Source: Azohydromonas sediminis (GTDB lineage: Bacteria; Pseudomonadota; Gammaproteobacteria; Burkholderiales; Burkholderiaceae_C). Taken from it: a stretch of 64,000 nucleotides of DNA. The DNA is taken from NCBI RefSeq assembly GCF_003574675.1, contig NZ_QOAZ01000014.1, positions 18,713 to 82,712 of the forward strand, in the 5' to 3' direction. The notes under the pieces were generated by a model. That model searched no databases. It was not told the DNA's origin and worked only from the letters and a program-made list of their open reading frames with translations. Position numbers and translations under genes: made by a program. This document shows positions 38,072 to 46,682 of the stretch, one piece after another (positions within the stretch are counted from its first letter, which is position 1; every line of letters starts with the position of its first letter).

Positions 38072-38099
38072 GGGGCGCGGATTCTCGCGCGCCGCCGGT

Positions 38100-38717
38100 T
38101 CACGCGTCGGCCACCGCCTCGCCCCAGTAGTGATACGAGACGAACTTCGGCCCCGGCAGGTAGCGCGACTGCACGTCGGCGCGAAAGCCTGCATCGCGCA
38201 GCAGCGCCGGGATGTCGCGGTCGAGGTGGCAGCCGCCGGCCACGCAGCGCCACAGCGGCGTGAGACGCTGCTGGAAGCGCCACACGCGCGCGTCGGGCGC
38301 GCGTCCGTGCTCGGCGAACAGCAGCCGCCCGCCGGGGGCGAGCACGCGGCGCATCTCGCGCAGTGCCGCGATCGGGTCGGGGATCGTGCACAGCGTGTAG
38401 GTGCTGACGACGGTGTCGAAGCTCGCGTCGGGCGCCGGCAGCCGCTCGGCCGACAGCCCCATCAGCTGCACGTCGAGCCCGGCGGCGGCGATGCGCCGCC
38501 GCGCAAGCCGGTGCATGCGCAGCGCCGGCTCGACGCCGACCACCGAGGTCACGCGCGTGCGGTCGTACAGCGGCGCGTTCAGTCCGGTGCCGATGCCGAC
38601 TTCGAGCACGCGGCCGCGGGCGCGCGGGATCACGAGCAGGCGCTGCCGGCGGATCGGCGCCAGCCCGCAGGCCAGGTCGATCAGGTACGGCAGGACGTGG
38701 TCGTCGTACCAGCGCAT
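38100..38717 (-). CDS. Class I SAM-dependent methyltransferase
   Basis: A 205-residue methyltransferase: motif I VLEVGIGTGLN (about 37-47), VVGVEP (motif II), DTVVSTYTLCTI (motif IV) and LAPGGRLLFAEHG. It resembles the METTL7/UbiE-like group that methylates small molecules or thiols. Substrate unknown. 28 bp upstream of the M16 gene on the same strand. Confidence 0.88.
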   Translation of the reverse strand: MRWYDDHVLPYLIDLACGLAPIRRQRLLVIPRARGRVLEVGIGTGLNAPLYDRTRVTSVVGVEPALRMHRLARRRIAAAGLDVQLMGLSAERLPAPDASFDTVVSTYTLCTIPDPIAALREMRRVLAPGGRLLFAEHGRAPDARVWRFQQRLTPLWRCVAGGCHLDRDIPALLRDAGFRADVQSRYLPGPKFVSYHYWGEAVADA

Positions 38718-38733
38718 CGCGCGCCGCGTACCG

Positions 38734-39003
38734 TCACTTGACGCACTGCATCTGGTGCGCGCCGCCGGCGTGCTGGCTGATCACGCACGACGTGCCGCCG
38801 CACAGGCAGTGCACGACCTGGATCGACAGGTTCGCGACCGGCATCGGCGCCGAGCACTGGCACGCCGGCGGCGCGCCGAGGCCGAGCGCCTGCGCACCGG
38901 CCGGCGCCGCGCTGCCGGGCAGCCCGCCGAGGACGGCGGCGGCAGCGACCGCGCTCACGGCGACGGCGGCGATCGCGAGGCGAAGGCGTGCAAGCGCAGA
39001 CAT
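38734..39003 (-). CDS. Small exported cysteine-rich protein
   Basis: An 89-residue protein with signal peptide (about 1-38, ends AGAQA). The mature part has six cysteines in an organised pattern (PACQCSAPM, VVHCLCGGTSCVISQH, MQCVK), suggesting metal binding or disulphides in the periplasm. Excellent Shine-Dalgarno GAGGAGG. No family recognised. Confidence 0.75.
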   Translation of the reverse strand: MSALARLRLAIAAVAVSAVAAAAVLGGLPGSAAPAGAQALGLGAPPACQCSAPMPVANLSIQVVHCLCGGTSCVISQHAGGAHQMQCVK

Positions 39004-39045
39004 GGTGACCTCCTCGTCCGAATGCAGACCCGCGCCGCCGGCCGG

Positions 39046-39330
39046 TCAGCGCGCGTGGTCGCCGCGCGGCGGCTCGAGCACGTAGACGACGCCGAACGCA
39101 CCGACCGAGACGGTGCGGTCGTCGACCGTCGTGTACGACGCGACGCCGAGCGAATGGTAGGTCGACGTGAACGCGGTCAGCGCACCGAGACCGAGCGCGC
39201 CGGCCAGCGGGCTGCGCTCGGCGACGACGGCACGGATCTCGGCGCGGTGGCGCTCGGCCGACGGGTTGAGGGCGAAGGCGGCCGCCGTGACGGCGGCAGC
39301 GACGATGGCGGAGACGGCGGCTTTGGGCAT
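39046..39330 (-). CDS. DUF4359-like exported protein
   Basis: A 94-residue protein with an N-terminal signal or anchor helix (MPKAAVSAIVAAAVTAAAFA). The order NPSAERHRAEI ... SYTTVDDRTVSVGAFGVVYV resembles the DUF4359 family (NPs near the start, Gly-rich end). Function unknown. It lies 42 bp upstream of the cysteine-rich gene on the same strand. Confidence 0.65.
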   Translation of the reverse strand: MPKAAVSAIVAAAVTAAAFALNPSAERHRAEIRAVVAERSPLAGALGLGALTAFTSTYHSLGVASYTTVDDRTVSVGAFGVVYVLEPPRGDHAR

Positions 39331-39383
39331 GGGCCATTGTGCGCGGGCTGCCGTCGCACGGCGTCACCGAAGGTGTCGCTCGC

Positions 39384-40613
39384 TCAGCGTGCGGCCGCGC
39401 CGGCGCCGCGCAGCCCGCGCAGCATCCACAGCCCGACCAGCGGGCCGACCGCGAGCCACGGCAGCACCGTGGCCAGCGGCGCGTGCGACGCGAGCCGCAC
39501 GTGCAGCTCGATGCTGACGATCGAGATCGCGAAGCCGATGCAGTTGGTCAGCATCAGCACGCTGCCCATCGCGTGGCGCGGCGCGTTGCTGGCCGTCAGT
39601 GCGCTGAACTGCGGCGAGTCGCCGGTGACGGCGAAGCCCCAGACCACGAGCCACAGCGCGAACAGCGCGGCCGGCGCGTCGATCAGCCACGGCGTGAGCA
39701 GGCAGCACACGCCGCTGGTGGCCAGCCACGCCGCGGCGACCGGCGCGCTGCCGATGCGCCTGGCGAGCAGCCCGCCGACGACACAGCCGAGGGCGCCGGC
39801 CACGCCGAGCACGCCGAACGCCGCGAACGACAGCGCGGCGCCGTCGAGCCGCGTCGCGAGCACCAGCGGCATCAGCACCCACATCGTGTACAGCTCCCAC
39901 ATGTGGCCGAAGTAGCCGAACACCGACGCGCGCACCTTGCGGTCGGTCCACAGCGTCGCGAGCGCGCCCCAGTCGAAGTGCGCGGGCCGCGCCGGCGCCG
40001 CGTTCGTGGCCGGCGGCTCGGGCAGCAGCCGCCACAGCAGCACGCCGCCCGTGGCGGCCAGTGCCGCGACGCCGAGCATCACGCTCGGCCACGGCAGCGC
40101 GGCGCCGAGCCCGCGCAGCGCGTGCGCGCTCGCCGAGCCGACGATCAGTGCGCCGATCAGCAGCCCGAGCGCATTGCCCAGCCCGAGCGGGAACCACTGC
40201 GCTGCGAGCTTCATGCCCACCGGGTAGATGCCGGCGAGGAAGAAGCCGCTGGCCAGCCGCAGCACGAGCAGCGCGTCGAAGTCGCGCACGACGGCCCACG
40301 CGCCGACGGTGCACGCGGCGCTGGCCAGCGAACACAGCAGGAACACGCGCCGTGCCGAGTGGCGGTCGGCCACGGCGAGCAGCGCGAAGACGAGCGTGCC
40401 GGCGATGAAGCCGAGCTGGTACGCCGACGTCAGCGTGCCGACCGCCGCGGTCGACCAGCCGAGCTCGCGCTGCAGCTCGGGCATCACGGCGTTGACGGCG
40501 AACCACGGCGCGGTGCCGAGCAACTGCGCGACGACGAGCGCGGGCAGCACGCGGCGCGGCGCGACGACGGTCTCGGGGCGTGCGGGCTCGGCGGCGGGTG
40601 CGGCGGCGGACAT
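39384..40613 (-). CDS. MFS transporter
   Basis: A 409-residue, about 12-helix transporter. The central basic loop (PATNAAPARPAHFDWGALAT) separates two six-helix halves; PWFAVNAVMPELQRELGWST and LADRHSARR-type (AVADRHSARRVFLL) loop signatures are visible. Substrate unknown. Divergent from the EF-G-like gene. Confidence 0.88.
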   Translation of the reverse strand: MSAAAPAAEPARPETVVAPRRVLPALVVAQLLGTAPWFAVNAVMPELQRELGWSTAAVGTLTSAYQLGFIAGTLVFALLAVADRHSARRVFLLCSLASAACTVGAWAVVRDFDALLVLRLASGFFLAGIYPVGMKLAAQWFPLGLGNALGLLIGALIVGSASAHALRGLGAALPWPSVMLGVAALAATGGVLLWRLLPEPPATNAAPARPAHFDWGALATLWTDRKVRASVFGYFGHMWELYTMWVLMPLVLATRLDGAALSFAAFGVLGVAGALGCVVGGLLARRIGSAPVAAAWLATSGVCCLLTPWLIDAPAALFALWLVVWGFAVTGDSPQFSALTASNAPRHAMGSVLMLTNCIGFAISIVSIELHVRLASHAPLATVLPWLAVGPLVGLWMLRGLRGAGAAAR

Positions 40614-40769
40614 CGCGCCAGTGTCGCCGTGCCGGCGCCGGCTTGCGCCCCGTCAAAGCCCGAGCTTGTGCCTGCCGGGGCGATCCCGTACGCTGGCTCG
40701 GCACAGCCGTCGCAGCCGCCCCCGGCAAGTCGCCCGCGACCGCGGCGCACCGGCGCAAGGAGACCCCCG

Positions 40770-42827
40770 ATGCCCACCGCACAGACCCCGGCCGCCAGCA
40801 TCGCCGCCATCCGCACGCTCGCGCTCGTCGGCCCCGCGTCCGCCGGCAAGACGAGCCTCGCCGAGGCGCTGCTGCACCGCGCCGGCATGATCGGCGCACC
40901 CGGCAGCGTCGAGCGCGGCAGCACCGTCAGCGATTTCGACCCGCTCGAGCGCAAGATGCAGCACTCGCTCAACAGCGCCGTGATGCACCTGCGCCACGGC
41001 GGCTGCCGCATCCACCTGATCGACACCCCCGGCGCGAGCGACTTCGCCGGCCAGGCGCTGCCGGCGCTCGAGGCCGTCGAGACGGCGGCGATCGTGATCA
41101 ATGCCGCCGCCGGCATCGAGCCGGCAGCGGTGCGGATGATGGAACACGCCGCCGAGCGCCAGCTCGACCGGCTCGTCGTCGTCAACAAGATCGACGCGCA
41201 GGGCGTCGACCTGCCAGGCCTGCTCGCGCAAATCCAGGCCACTTTCGGCAAGGAGTGCCTGCCGCTGAACCTGCCCGACGAAGGCGGCGCGAAAGTCGTC
41301 GACTGCTTCTACAACCGCGACGGCCACAGCGACTTCGGCCGCGTCGCCGACGCGCACCGCGCGCTCGTCGAGCAGGTCGTCGAGGTCGACGCGGCGTTCG
41401 TCGAGCGCTACCTCAACGACGGCGACGTCGACGCGAGCGAGCTGCACGCGCCGCTCGAGCAGGCGCTGCGCGAGGGGCACCTGATTCCCGTCTGTTTCGT
41501 CAGCGCGCGCACCGGCGCGGGCGTGGCCGAGCTGCTCGACGTGATCGTCAAGCTGCTGCCGAATCCCGCCGAGAGCAACCCCCCCGACTTCCTGCGCGGC
41601 GAAGGCGCGGGCGCGCAGCCGATGCACGCCGAGCCTGACCCGGCCAAGCACGTGCTCGCGCACGTGTTCAAGGTCACGCAGGACCCGTACGTCGGCAAGA
41701 TGGGGATCTTCCGCGTCTGGCAGGGCACGGTGACGCCGAACTCGCAGCTGTACGTCGGCGACGGGCGCAAGCCGTTCAAGGTCGGGCACCTGTTCATGCT
41801 GCAGGGCAAGGACCACGTCGAGGTGAAGGACGCGCTGCCGGGCGACATCGCGGCGGTGGCCAAGGTCGACGAGATCGCGTTCGACGCCGTGCTGCACGAT
41901 GCCGCCGAGGACGACCACATCCACCTGAAGCCGCTCGCGTTCCCGACGCCGGTGCACGGGCTGGCGATCACGCCGAAGCGCCACGGCGACGAGCAGCGCC
42001 TGTGGGAGATCCTGACCAAGCTCGTCGACGAGGACCCGTGCCTGAAGGTCGAGCACGTCGCGACGACCAACGAGACCGTCGTCTACGGCCTCGGCGAGCT
42101 GCACCTGCGCGTGCTGCTCGAGCGGCTGCGCGACGTCTACAAGTTCGACGTCGACACCAAGCCGCCGCGCATCGCGTACCGCGAGACGGTCACCGCGAAG
42201 GCCGAGGGCCACCACCGCCACAAGAAGCAGACCGGCGGCGCCGGCCAGTTCGGCGAGGTGTTCTTGCGCGTCGAGCCGCTGCCGCGCGGCGCGGGCTTCG
42301 AGTTCGTCGACGAGGTCAAGGGCGGCGTCATTCCGGGGCCGTTCATCCCCGCGGTCGAGAAGGGCGTGCGCGAAGTGCTCGCCAGCGGCGCGATCGCCGG
42401 CTACCCGGTCGTCGACGTCAGGGTCACGGTCTACGACGGCAAGCACCACAGCGTCGACAGCAAGGAGATCGCCTTCGTCACCGCCGCGCGCAAGGCGATG
42501 CTCGCGGCGGTGCGCGAGGCGCGGCCGATCGTGCTCGAGCCGGTCGTGCACGTCGAGATCACGGCGCCCGAGTCGGCGATGGGCGACATCACGGGCGACC
42601 TGTCGTCGCGGCGCGGGCAGATCAGCGGCACGCTCGGCGGCGCGAACGGCACGATCGTCGTGCGCGGGCAGGCGCCGCTGTCGGAGCTGGCGGGCTACCA
42701 GTCGCGGCTGAACGCGATGACCTCGGGCCAGGGGCGCTACACGATCGCGTTCAGCCACTACGAGCCGGTGCCCCCGGCCGTGCAGCAGCAGCTGACGGCC
42801 GCCTGGCACGCCAAGGACGAGGACTGA
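40770..42827 (+). CDS. Elongation factor G-like GTPase (EF-G paralogue)
   Basis: A 685-residue translational GTPase with G1 GPASAGKT (about 21-28), G3 DTPGASDF (85-92), G4 NKID, and EF-G domains II-V (KQTGGAGQFGEVFLRVEPLP, ITAPESAMGDITGDLSSRRG). The G3 motif has Ala89 where canonical EF-G and EF-Tu have the catalytic His (DTPGHVDF), and the G1 P-loop begins GPAS instead of AHID. So it is one of the EF-G-like paralogues with altered GTP hydrolysis, not the housekeeping fusA. AAGGAG precedes the ATG. Confidence 0.9.
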   Translation: MPTAQTPAASIAAIRTLALVGPASAGKTSLAEALLHRAGMIGAPGSVERGSTVSDFDPLERKMQHSLNSAVMHLRHGGCRIHLIDTPGASDFAGQALPALEAVETAAIVINAAAGIEPAAVRMMEHAAERQLDRLVVVNKIDAQGVDLPGLLAQIQATFGKECLPLNLPDEGGAKVVDCFYNRDGHSDFGRVADAHRALVEQVVEVDAAFVERYLNDGDVDASELHAPLEQALREGHLIPVCFVSARTGAGVAELLDVIVKLLPNPAESNPPDFLRGEGAGAQPMHAEPDPAKHVLAHVFKVTQDPYVGKMGIFRVWQGTVTPNSQLYVGDGRKPFKVGHLFMLQGKDHVEVKDALPGDIAAVAKVDEIAFDAVLHDAAEDDHIHLKPLAFPTPVHGLAITPKRHGDEQRLWEILTKLVDEDPCLKVEHVATTNETVVYGLGELHLRVLLERLRDVYKFDVDTKPPRIAYRETVTAKAEGHHRHKKQTGGAGQFGEVFLRVEPLPRGAGFEFVDEVKGGVIPGPFIPAVEKGVREVLASGAIAGYPVVDVRVTVYDGKHHSVDSKEIAFVTAARKAMLAAVREARPIVLEPVVHVEITAPESAMGDITGDLSSRRGQISGTLGGANGTIVVRGQAPLSELAGYQSRLNAMTSGQGRYTIAFSHYEPVPPAVQQQLTAAWHAKDED

Positions 42828-42828
42828 G

Positions 42829-43010
42829 CCCCGCGGCTCCATGCCCGCCTGCGCGGGCATGGACGGGGCGAAGGCCGTGAGCTCTGCGAGCGGCAGGCCC
42901 CGCGGCTCCAAGCCTGCCTGCGCAGGCTTGGACGGCATTCAGGCCACGAGCTCTGCGAGTGGCAACAGCCGCGGCTCCATGCCCGCGGACACGGGCCTGC
43001 GTTACCGTGC
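42829..43010. repeat. Three tandem copies of a 69-bp repeat with conserved hairpins
   Basis: Units start at about 42829, 42898 and 42967 (exact 69-bp period; the third is degenerate). Each begins CCGCGGCTCCA. Copies 1 and 2 contain perfect 10-bp stems with CTGC loops at 42839-42862 and 42908-42931. Between the copies two bases of the stem differ on both arms, so pairing is kept. The repeat lies between the EF-G-like and ydcF-like genes and may act as a terminator or mRNA end. In one frame it reads as 23-residue repeats, but this looks incidental. Confidence 0.85.
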
Positions 43011-43017
43011 GGCCCCG

Positions 43018-43788
43018 ATGAACGAGTCGCTCAGCCTCACTTACCTCGTCGGCGGCGTCGTCGTGCCGCCCGTGTCGCTCGTGCTGGCGGCACTGCTCGG
43101 CCTATGGGTCGCGCGCCGCCGTCGTGCGCTCGGCGGCGCGATCGCGGCCACCGCGCTGGCTGGCCTGCTCGCGCTGAGCCTGCCGGTGGTCGCGTTTGCG
43201 CTGATGACGCGCCTCGAAGGCCCCGCCGCGCCCGACCCGCGGGCCGCGGCGCGCGACGCCGGCGCGATCGTGATCCTCGGTGGCGGCGTCGCGCGCGGCG
43301 CCGTCGAGTGGGGCGGCGACACGGTGGGCGTGTTCACGCTGCAGCGCCTGCGCTACGGCGCGCACCTGGCCAAGGCGCTCGGGCTGCCGGTGCTGATCAC
43401 CGGCGCGGCGCCGGCCGACGGCAGGCCCGGCGAGGCGGCGATGATGCGCGACGTCCTTCAGCGCGAGTTCGGCGTCGACGTGCGCTGGTTCGACGAGCGC
43501 GCGCGCACGACGGCCGGCAACGCGCGCGAGGCGGCGGCGCTGCTGCGTGCGGCCGGCGTGGAGCGCGTCGTGCTCGTCACGCACGCGTTTCACATGGTGC
43601 GCGCGCGCGCCGCGTTCGAACGCGCCGGCCTGCAGGTGGTGCCGGCGCCGACCGGGTACATGGGCTACGCAGGCGGTGCGTTCGAGGCGGCGCACCTCGT
43701 GCCCAACGGCGACGCGCTGCGCGTGTCGTACGTCGCGCTGCGCGAGATGGCGGCGCGGCTGCTGTACCGCGCCGTCGACCGGCAGTAG
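43018..43788 (+). CDS. YdcF/ElyC-type DUF218 membrane protein
   Basis: A 256-residue protein with two N-terminal helices (about 8-28 and 35-58) and a DUF218 domain: IVILGGGVARG, TLQRLRYGAHLAKALGLPVL, ARTTAGNAREAAALL and VTHAFHMVRARAAFE. Members act in envelope or peptidoglycan-precursor metabolism, though the reaction is not settled. The ATG at 43018 lies directly after the third copy of the 69-bp repeat; a longer in-frame start would translate the repeat. Confidence 0.88.
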   Translation: MNESLSLTYLVGGVVVPPVSLVLAALLGLWVARRRRALGGAIAATALAGLLALSLPVVAFALMTRLEGPAAPDPRAAARDAGAIVILGGGVARGAVEWGGDTVGVFTLQRLRYGAHLAKALGLPVLITGAAPADGRPGEAAMMRDVLQREFGVDVRWFDERARTTAGNAREAAALLRAAGVERVVLVTHAFHMVRARAAFERAGLQVVPAPTGYMGYAGGAFEAAHLVPNGDALRVSYVALREMAARLLYRAVDRQ

Positions 43789-43894
43789 CCCTGGCGACGG
43801 GGTGCCGGGCGGGGACATCGGTCACGCGCGCGACCGCACCGTAATTCCCCCGGTCGCGCGGGGGTAATGCGCGCCGGCACAATCCCGACTGTCG

Positions 43895-44037
43895 AAGGGG
43901 GAGTAGCCGGCAGCCGCGTCGAAACGGCGCCCTGCCGCGGAAGCCCGTCAGTACGAAGCCGCAGCCGTCAGGCTGTTTCCGCTTCCGGGCCCGCACGAGA
44001 CGCACGTCTCGCGCAAGACCTTTCGGCGCGATCCCCA
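43895..44037 (+). promoter_or_regulatory. yybP-ykoY (manganese) riboswitch candidate
   Basis: The leader of the TerC gene contains the family's conserved 5' block GGGGGAGTAGCC (43897-43908), an inner GCCCGTCAGTACG segment, the 3' block CGCAAGACCTTT (44012-44023) and a closing CCCC (44033-44036) that can pair with the 5' G-run. These are the fixed parts of the Mn2+-sensing yybP-ykoY element, which commonly controls TerC/Alx and MntP genes. Confidence 0.8.
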
Positions 44038-44061
44038 ACCCTTCACTTCTCGGGAGTGTCG

Positions 44062-45042
44062 ATGGCTTCCATCGCGCCGGCCTGGCTCTGGGCCTTCTTC
44101 GTCGTTTCCGTCATCGTCGCGCTGTTCATCGACTTCGTCGTGCTGAAGAAGCAGGGCGCCCACGCGGTGGGCGTCAAGGAAGCGCTGAACTGGTCGCTCG
44201 TGTGGGTGGCGCTGAGCTTCGCGTTCAACGGCCTGTTCTGGTGGGCGGTCTACCAGGACCACGGCATGGAGGTCGCGAACACGAAGAGCATGGAGTTCCT
44301 GACCGGCTATCTGATCGAGAAGAGCCTGGCGGTCGACAACATCTTCGTGTTCCTGATGATCTTCACCTACTTCGCGGTGCCGCCGGCGTTCCAGAAGCGG
44401 GTGCTGATGATCGGCATCATCGGCGCGATCGTGCTGCGCACCGTGATGATCCTCGTGGGCTCGTGGCTGATCGCGCACTTCCACTGGATCCTCTACGTGT
44501 TCGGTGCGTTCCTGGTCGTCACCGGCATCAAGATGTGGTGGGCCTCGGGGCAGGAGCCCGACCTCGAGAGCAACCCGGCGCTCAAGCTGCTCAAGCGCTT
44601 CATGCCGGTGAGCAAGGGCTTCGACGGCGAGAAGTTCTTCACCGTCGAGAACGGCAAGAGGATCGCCACGCCGCTGCTGATGGTCGTCGCGCTCGTCGGC
44701 GTGACCGACGTGATCTTCGCCGTCGACTCGATCCCGGCGATCTTCGCGATCACGACCGACCCGTTCATCGTGCTGACGTCGAACATCTTCGCGATCCTCG
44801 GGCTGCGCGCGATGTACTTCCTGCTCGCTGCGGTGGCGACGAAGTTCCACCTGATGAGCTACGGGCTGGCGGTGATCCTCGTCTTCATCGGCACCAAGAT
44901 GCTGCTGATCGACGTCGTCAAGATCCCGGTGCTGGTCTCGCTCGGCGTCGTCGTCGCGGTGCTGGCGATCACGATGGTGTGGAGCGTCAAGACCGCGCCG
45001 CGCCTGCCGCAGCGCACGGCCGACGAGGCCGCCGGGGGCTGA
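44062..45042 (+). CDS. TerC/Alx family integral membrane protein
   Basis: A 326-residue protein with about nine membrane helices, starting MASIAPAWLWAFFVVSVIVA. TerC motifs: FLTGYLIEKSLAVDNIFVFL, GVTDVIFAVDSIPAIFAITT and GLRAMYFLLAAVATKFHLMS. Relatives export manganese and protect newly made metalloproteins. The riboswitch in its leader supports Mn2+ control. GGGAG lies before the ATG. Confidence 0.94.
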   Translation: MASIAPAWLWAFFVVSVIVALFIDFVVLKKQGAHAVGVKEALNWSLVWVALSFAFNGLFWWAVYQDHGMEVANTKSMEFLTGYLIEKSLAVDNIFVFLMIFTYFAVPPAFQKRVLMIGIIGAIVLRTVMILVGSWLIAHFHWILYVFGAFLVVTGIKMWWASGQEPDLESNPALKLLKRFMPVSKGFDGEKFFTVENGKRIATPLLMVVALVGVTDVIFAVDSIPAIFAITTDPFIVLTSNIFAILGLRAMYFLLAAVATKFHLMSYGLAVILVFIGTKMLLIDVVKIPVLVSLGVVVAVLAITMVWSVKTAPRLPQRTADEAAGG

Positions 45043-45200
45043 GGGCGGCGCCTGCCCTCGCCCGAAGGCCGCGCGCGGGCAGCCGTGCGTGGCCTCTTGC
45101 GCTTGAACGGCGGGTCTGGCTCGCAGGCGGTGCGACGGGGTGCGCCGTCTTCCTTTGATCGTGCGCAAAGTCCGCCGGGGCGCAGCGGCTATCGTTAGTT

Positions 45201-45353
45201 GACCACCGCACCGAGGGCATCGTCCGTTGAAGCGGTTTGGGCACGAGCAGGGGCGCGAGAGCGGCCCGTCAAGCCCCGGCGCGAGCGCCGGGGTCGTGGC
45301 CCGAAGTGCAGGCGGACCTGCGCGAGCAGGACCCGACGCGCGGTGGCCTTTTT
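45201..45353 (+). ncRNA. Probable structured non-coding RNA downstream of terC
   Basis: The 314-bp gap between terC and convergent purT has no credible gene. A stretch of about 153 bases is framed by complementary ends (CCACCGC at 45203-45209, GCGGTGG at 45340-45346), contains a 9-bp stem CCCCGGCGC-GA-GCGCCGGGG (45274-45293) flanked by a further pairing (GGGC-ACGA with TCGTGGCCC), and ends in a T-run (45349-45353). TATCGT just before it could be a -10. I cannot assign a family; 6S RNA is one candidate by size only. Confidence 0.5.
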
Positions 45354-45356
45354 CCC

Positions 45357-46577
45357 TCAGTCGGCGGCGCGTGGCCGCACTTTCGCAGCGGCCTGCTTGG
45401 CCACGCGGCGCGCGGTGTCGACGTCGTCGGCGCGTGCCAGCGCGACGCCCATGCGCCGCTTGACGAAGCTCTCGGGCTTGCCGAACAGGCGCAGGTCGAC
45501 GCCAGGCAGCGCCAGCGCCTCGTCGACGCCGTCGAACACGATGCCCTTCGCGTCGACGCCGCCGTAGATCACCGCGCTGGCGCCGGCGCTCTTGAGCGCC
45601 GTGTCGACCGGCAGCCCGAGGATCGCGCGCGCGTGCAGCTCGAACTCGCTTTGCCACTGCGTCGTCATCGTCACCATGCCGGTGTCGTGCGGGCGCGGGC
45701 TGACCTCGCTGAACCACACCTGCTCGCCCTTGACGAACAGCTCGACGCCGAACAGGCCCAGCCCGCCGAGGTCGTCGGTGATCGCCTGCGCGATCGCGCG
45801 CGCGCGCTCGAGCGCGGCCGGGTGCATCGGGTGCGGCTGCCAGCTCTCGACGTAGTCGCCGCTGACCTGCACGTGGCCGATCGGCTCGCAGAAGTGCGTC
45901 TGCACGCCGCCGTCGGGCCCGAGCGCGCGCACCGTCAGCTGCGTGATCTCGTAGTCGAAGTCGATGAAGCCCTCGACGATCACGCGGCCGTGGCTGACGC
46001 GCCCGCCCGCCATCGCGTAGTCCCACGCCTTCGTCACGTCGCCCGGGCCGTCGACCTTGCTCTGGCCTTTGCCCGAGCTGCTCATCACCGGCTTGACGAT
46101 GCACGGATAGCCCACCCCAGGCTTCCCATTCGCGCCGTCGATGGCCGCCTGCAGCTCGGCCAGCGAGTCGCAGAAGCGGTACGGGCTCGTCGGCAGGCCG
46201 AGCGTCTCGGCGGCCAGACGCCGGATGCCCTCGCGGTCCATCGTCAGCCGCGCGGCGCGTGCCGTCGGGATCACGCGCACCTTGCCCTCGGCCTCGAGCT
46301 CCTGCAGCACCGGTGTGGCGATCGCCTCGATCTCGGGCACCACCAGCATCGGCCGCTCGGCCTCGATCAGCGCGCGCAGCGCCGCCGGGTCGCTCATCGC
46401 GATCGTGCGCGCGTGGTGCGCGACCTGCTGGCCCGGCGCATGCTCGTAGCGGTCGACGGCGATCGTCTCGACGCCCAGGCGCTGCAGCGCGATCAGCACC
46501 TCCTTGCCGAGCTCGCCGGCGCCGAGCAGCATCACGCGCGTGGCGGTGGGAGACAGCGGGGTGCCGAGGGTCGTCAT
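45357..46577 (-). CDS. purT: Formate-dependent phosphoribosylglycinamide formyltransferase
   Basis: A 406-residue ATP-grasp enzyme: [20 protein letters not shown] at the N-terminus, [20 protein letters not shown], the ATP-binding [13 protein letters not shown] loop and [12 protein letters not shown] near the end. It formylates GAR using formate and ATP, an alternative to PurN in purine synthesis. Full length. Confidence 0.97.
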   Translation of the reverse strand: MTTLGTPLSPTATRVMLLGAGELGKEVLIALQRLGVETIAVDRYEHAPGQQVAHHARTIAMSDPAALRALIEAERPMLVVPEIEAIATPVLQELEAEGKVRVIPTARAARLTMDREGIRRLAAETLGLPTSPYRFCDSLAELQAAIDGANGKPGVGYPCIVKPVMSSSGKGQSKVDGPGDVTKAWDYAMAGGRVSHGRVIVEGFIDFDYEITQLTVRALGPDGGVQTHFCEPIGHVQVSGDYVESWQPHPMHPAALERARAIAQAITDDLGGLGLFGVELFVKGEQVWFSEVSPRPHDTGMVTMTTQWQSEFELHARAILGLPVDTALKSAGASAVIYGGVDAKGIVFDGVDEALALPGVDLRLFGKPESFVKRRMGVALARADDVDTARRVAKQAAAKVRPRAAD

Positions 46578-46682
46578 GGCGGTCGGGCGCGAGGCGCGGT
46601 GGTGGCGATCGGCGCCGATGGTAGCCGCGGCTCAAGCCGGCCGCGCGCCCGGCCGATAACCCGAGCAGCCGACGAACCCGCG

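Noticed and set aside
42829..43010. CRISPR array
   Set aside because: The unit is 69 bp with the whole length repeated; there are no unique spacers and no cas genes.
42841..43017. Extension of the ydcF-like protein through the 69-bp repeats
   Set aside because: The frame is open only because the repeat length is a multiple of three; the start at 43018 opens directly on the first membrane helix.
43845..43865. C5/G5 hairpin after the ydcF-like gene as a terminator
   Set aside because: Only five pairs hold and the flanks mismatch; too weak to list as a feature.
45201..45353. Firm call of 6S RNA
   Set aside because: Only size and general folding fit; I could not recall matching conserved bases, so it is reported as an unassigned structured RNA.
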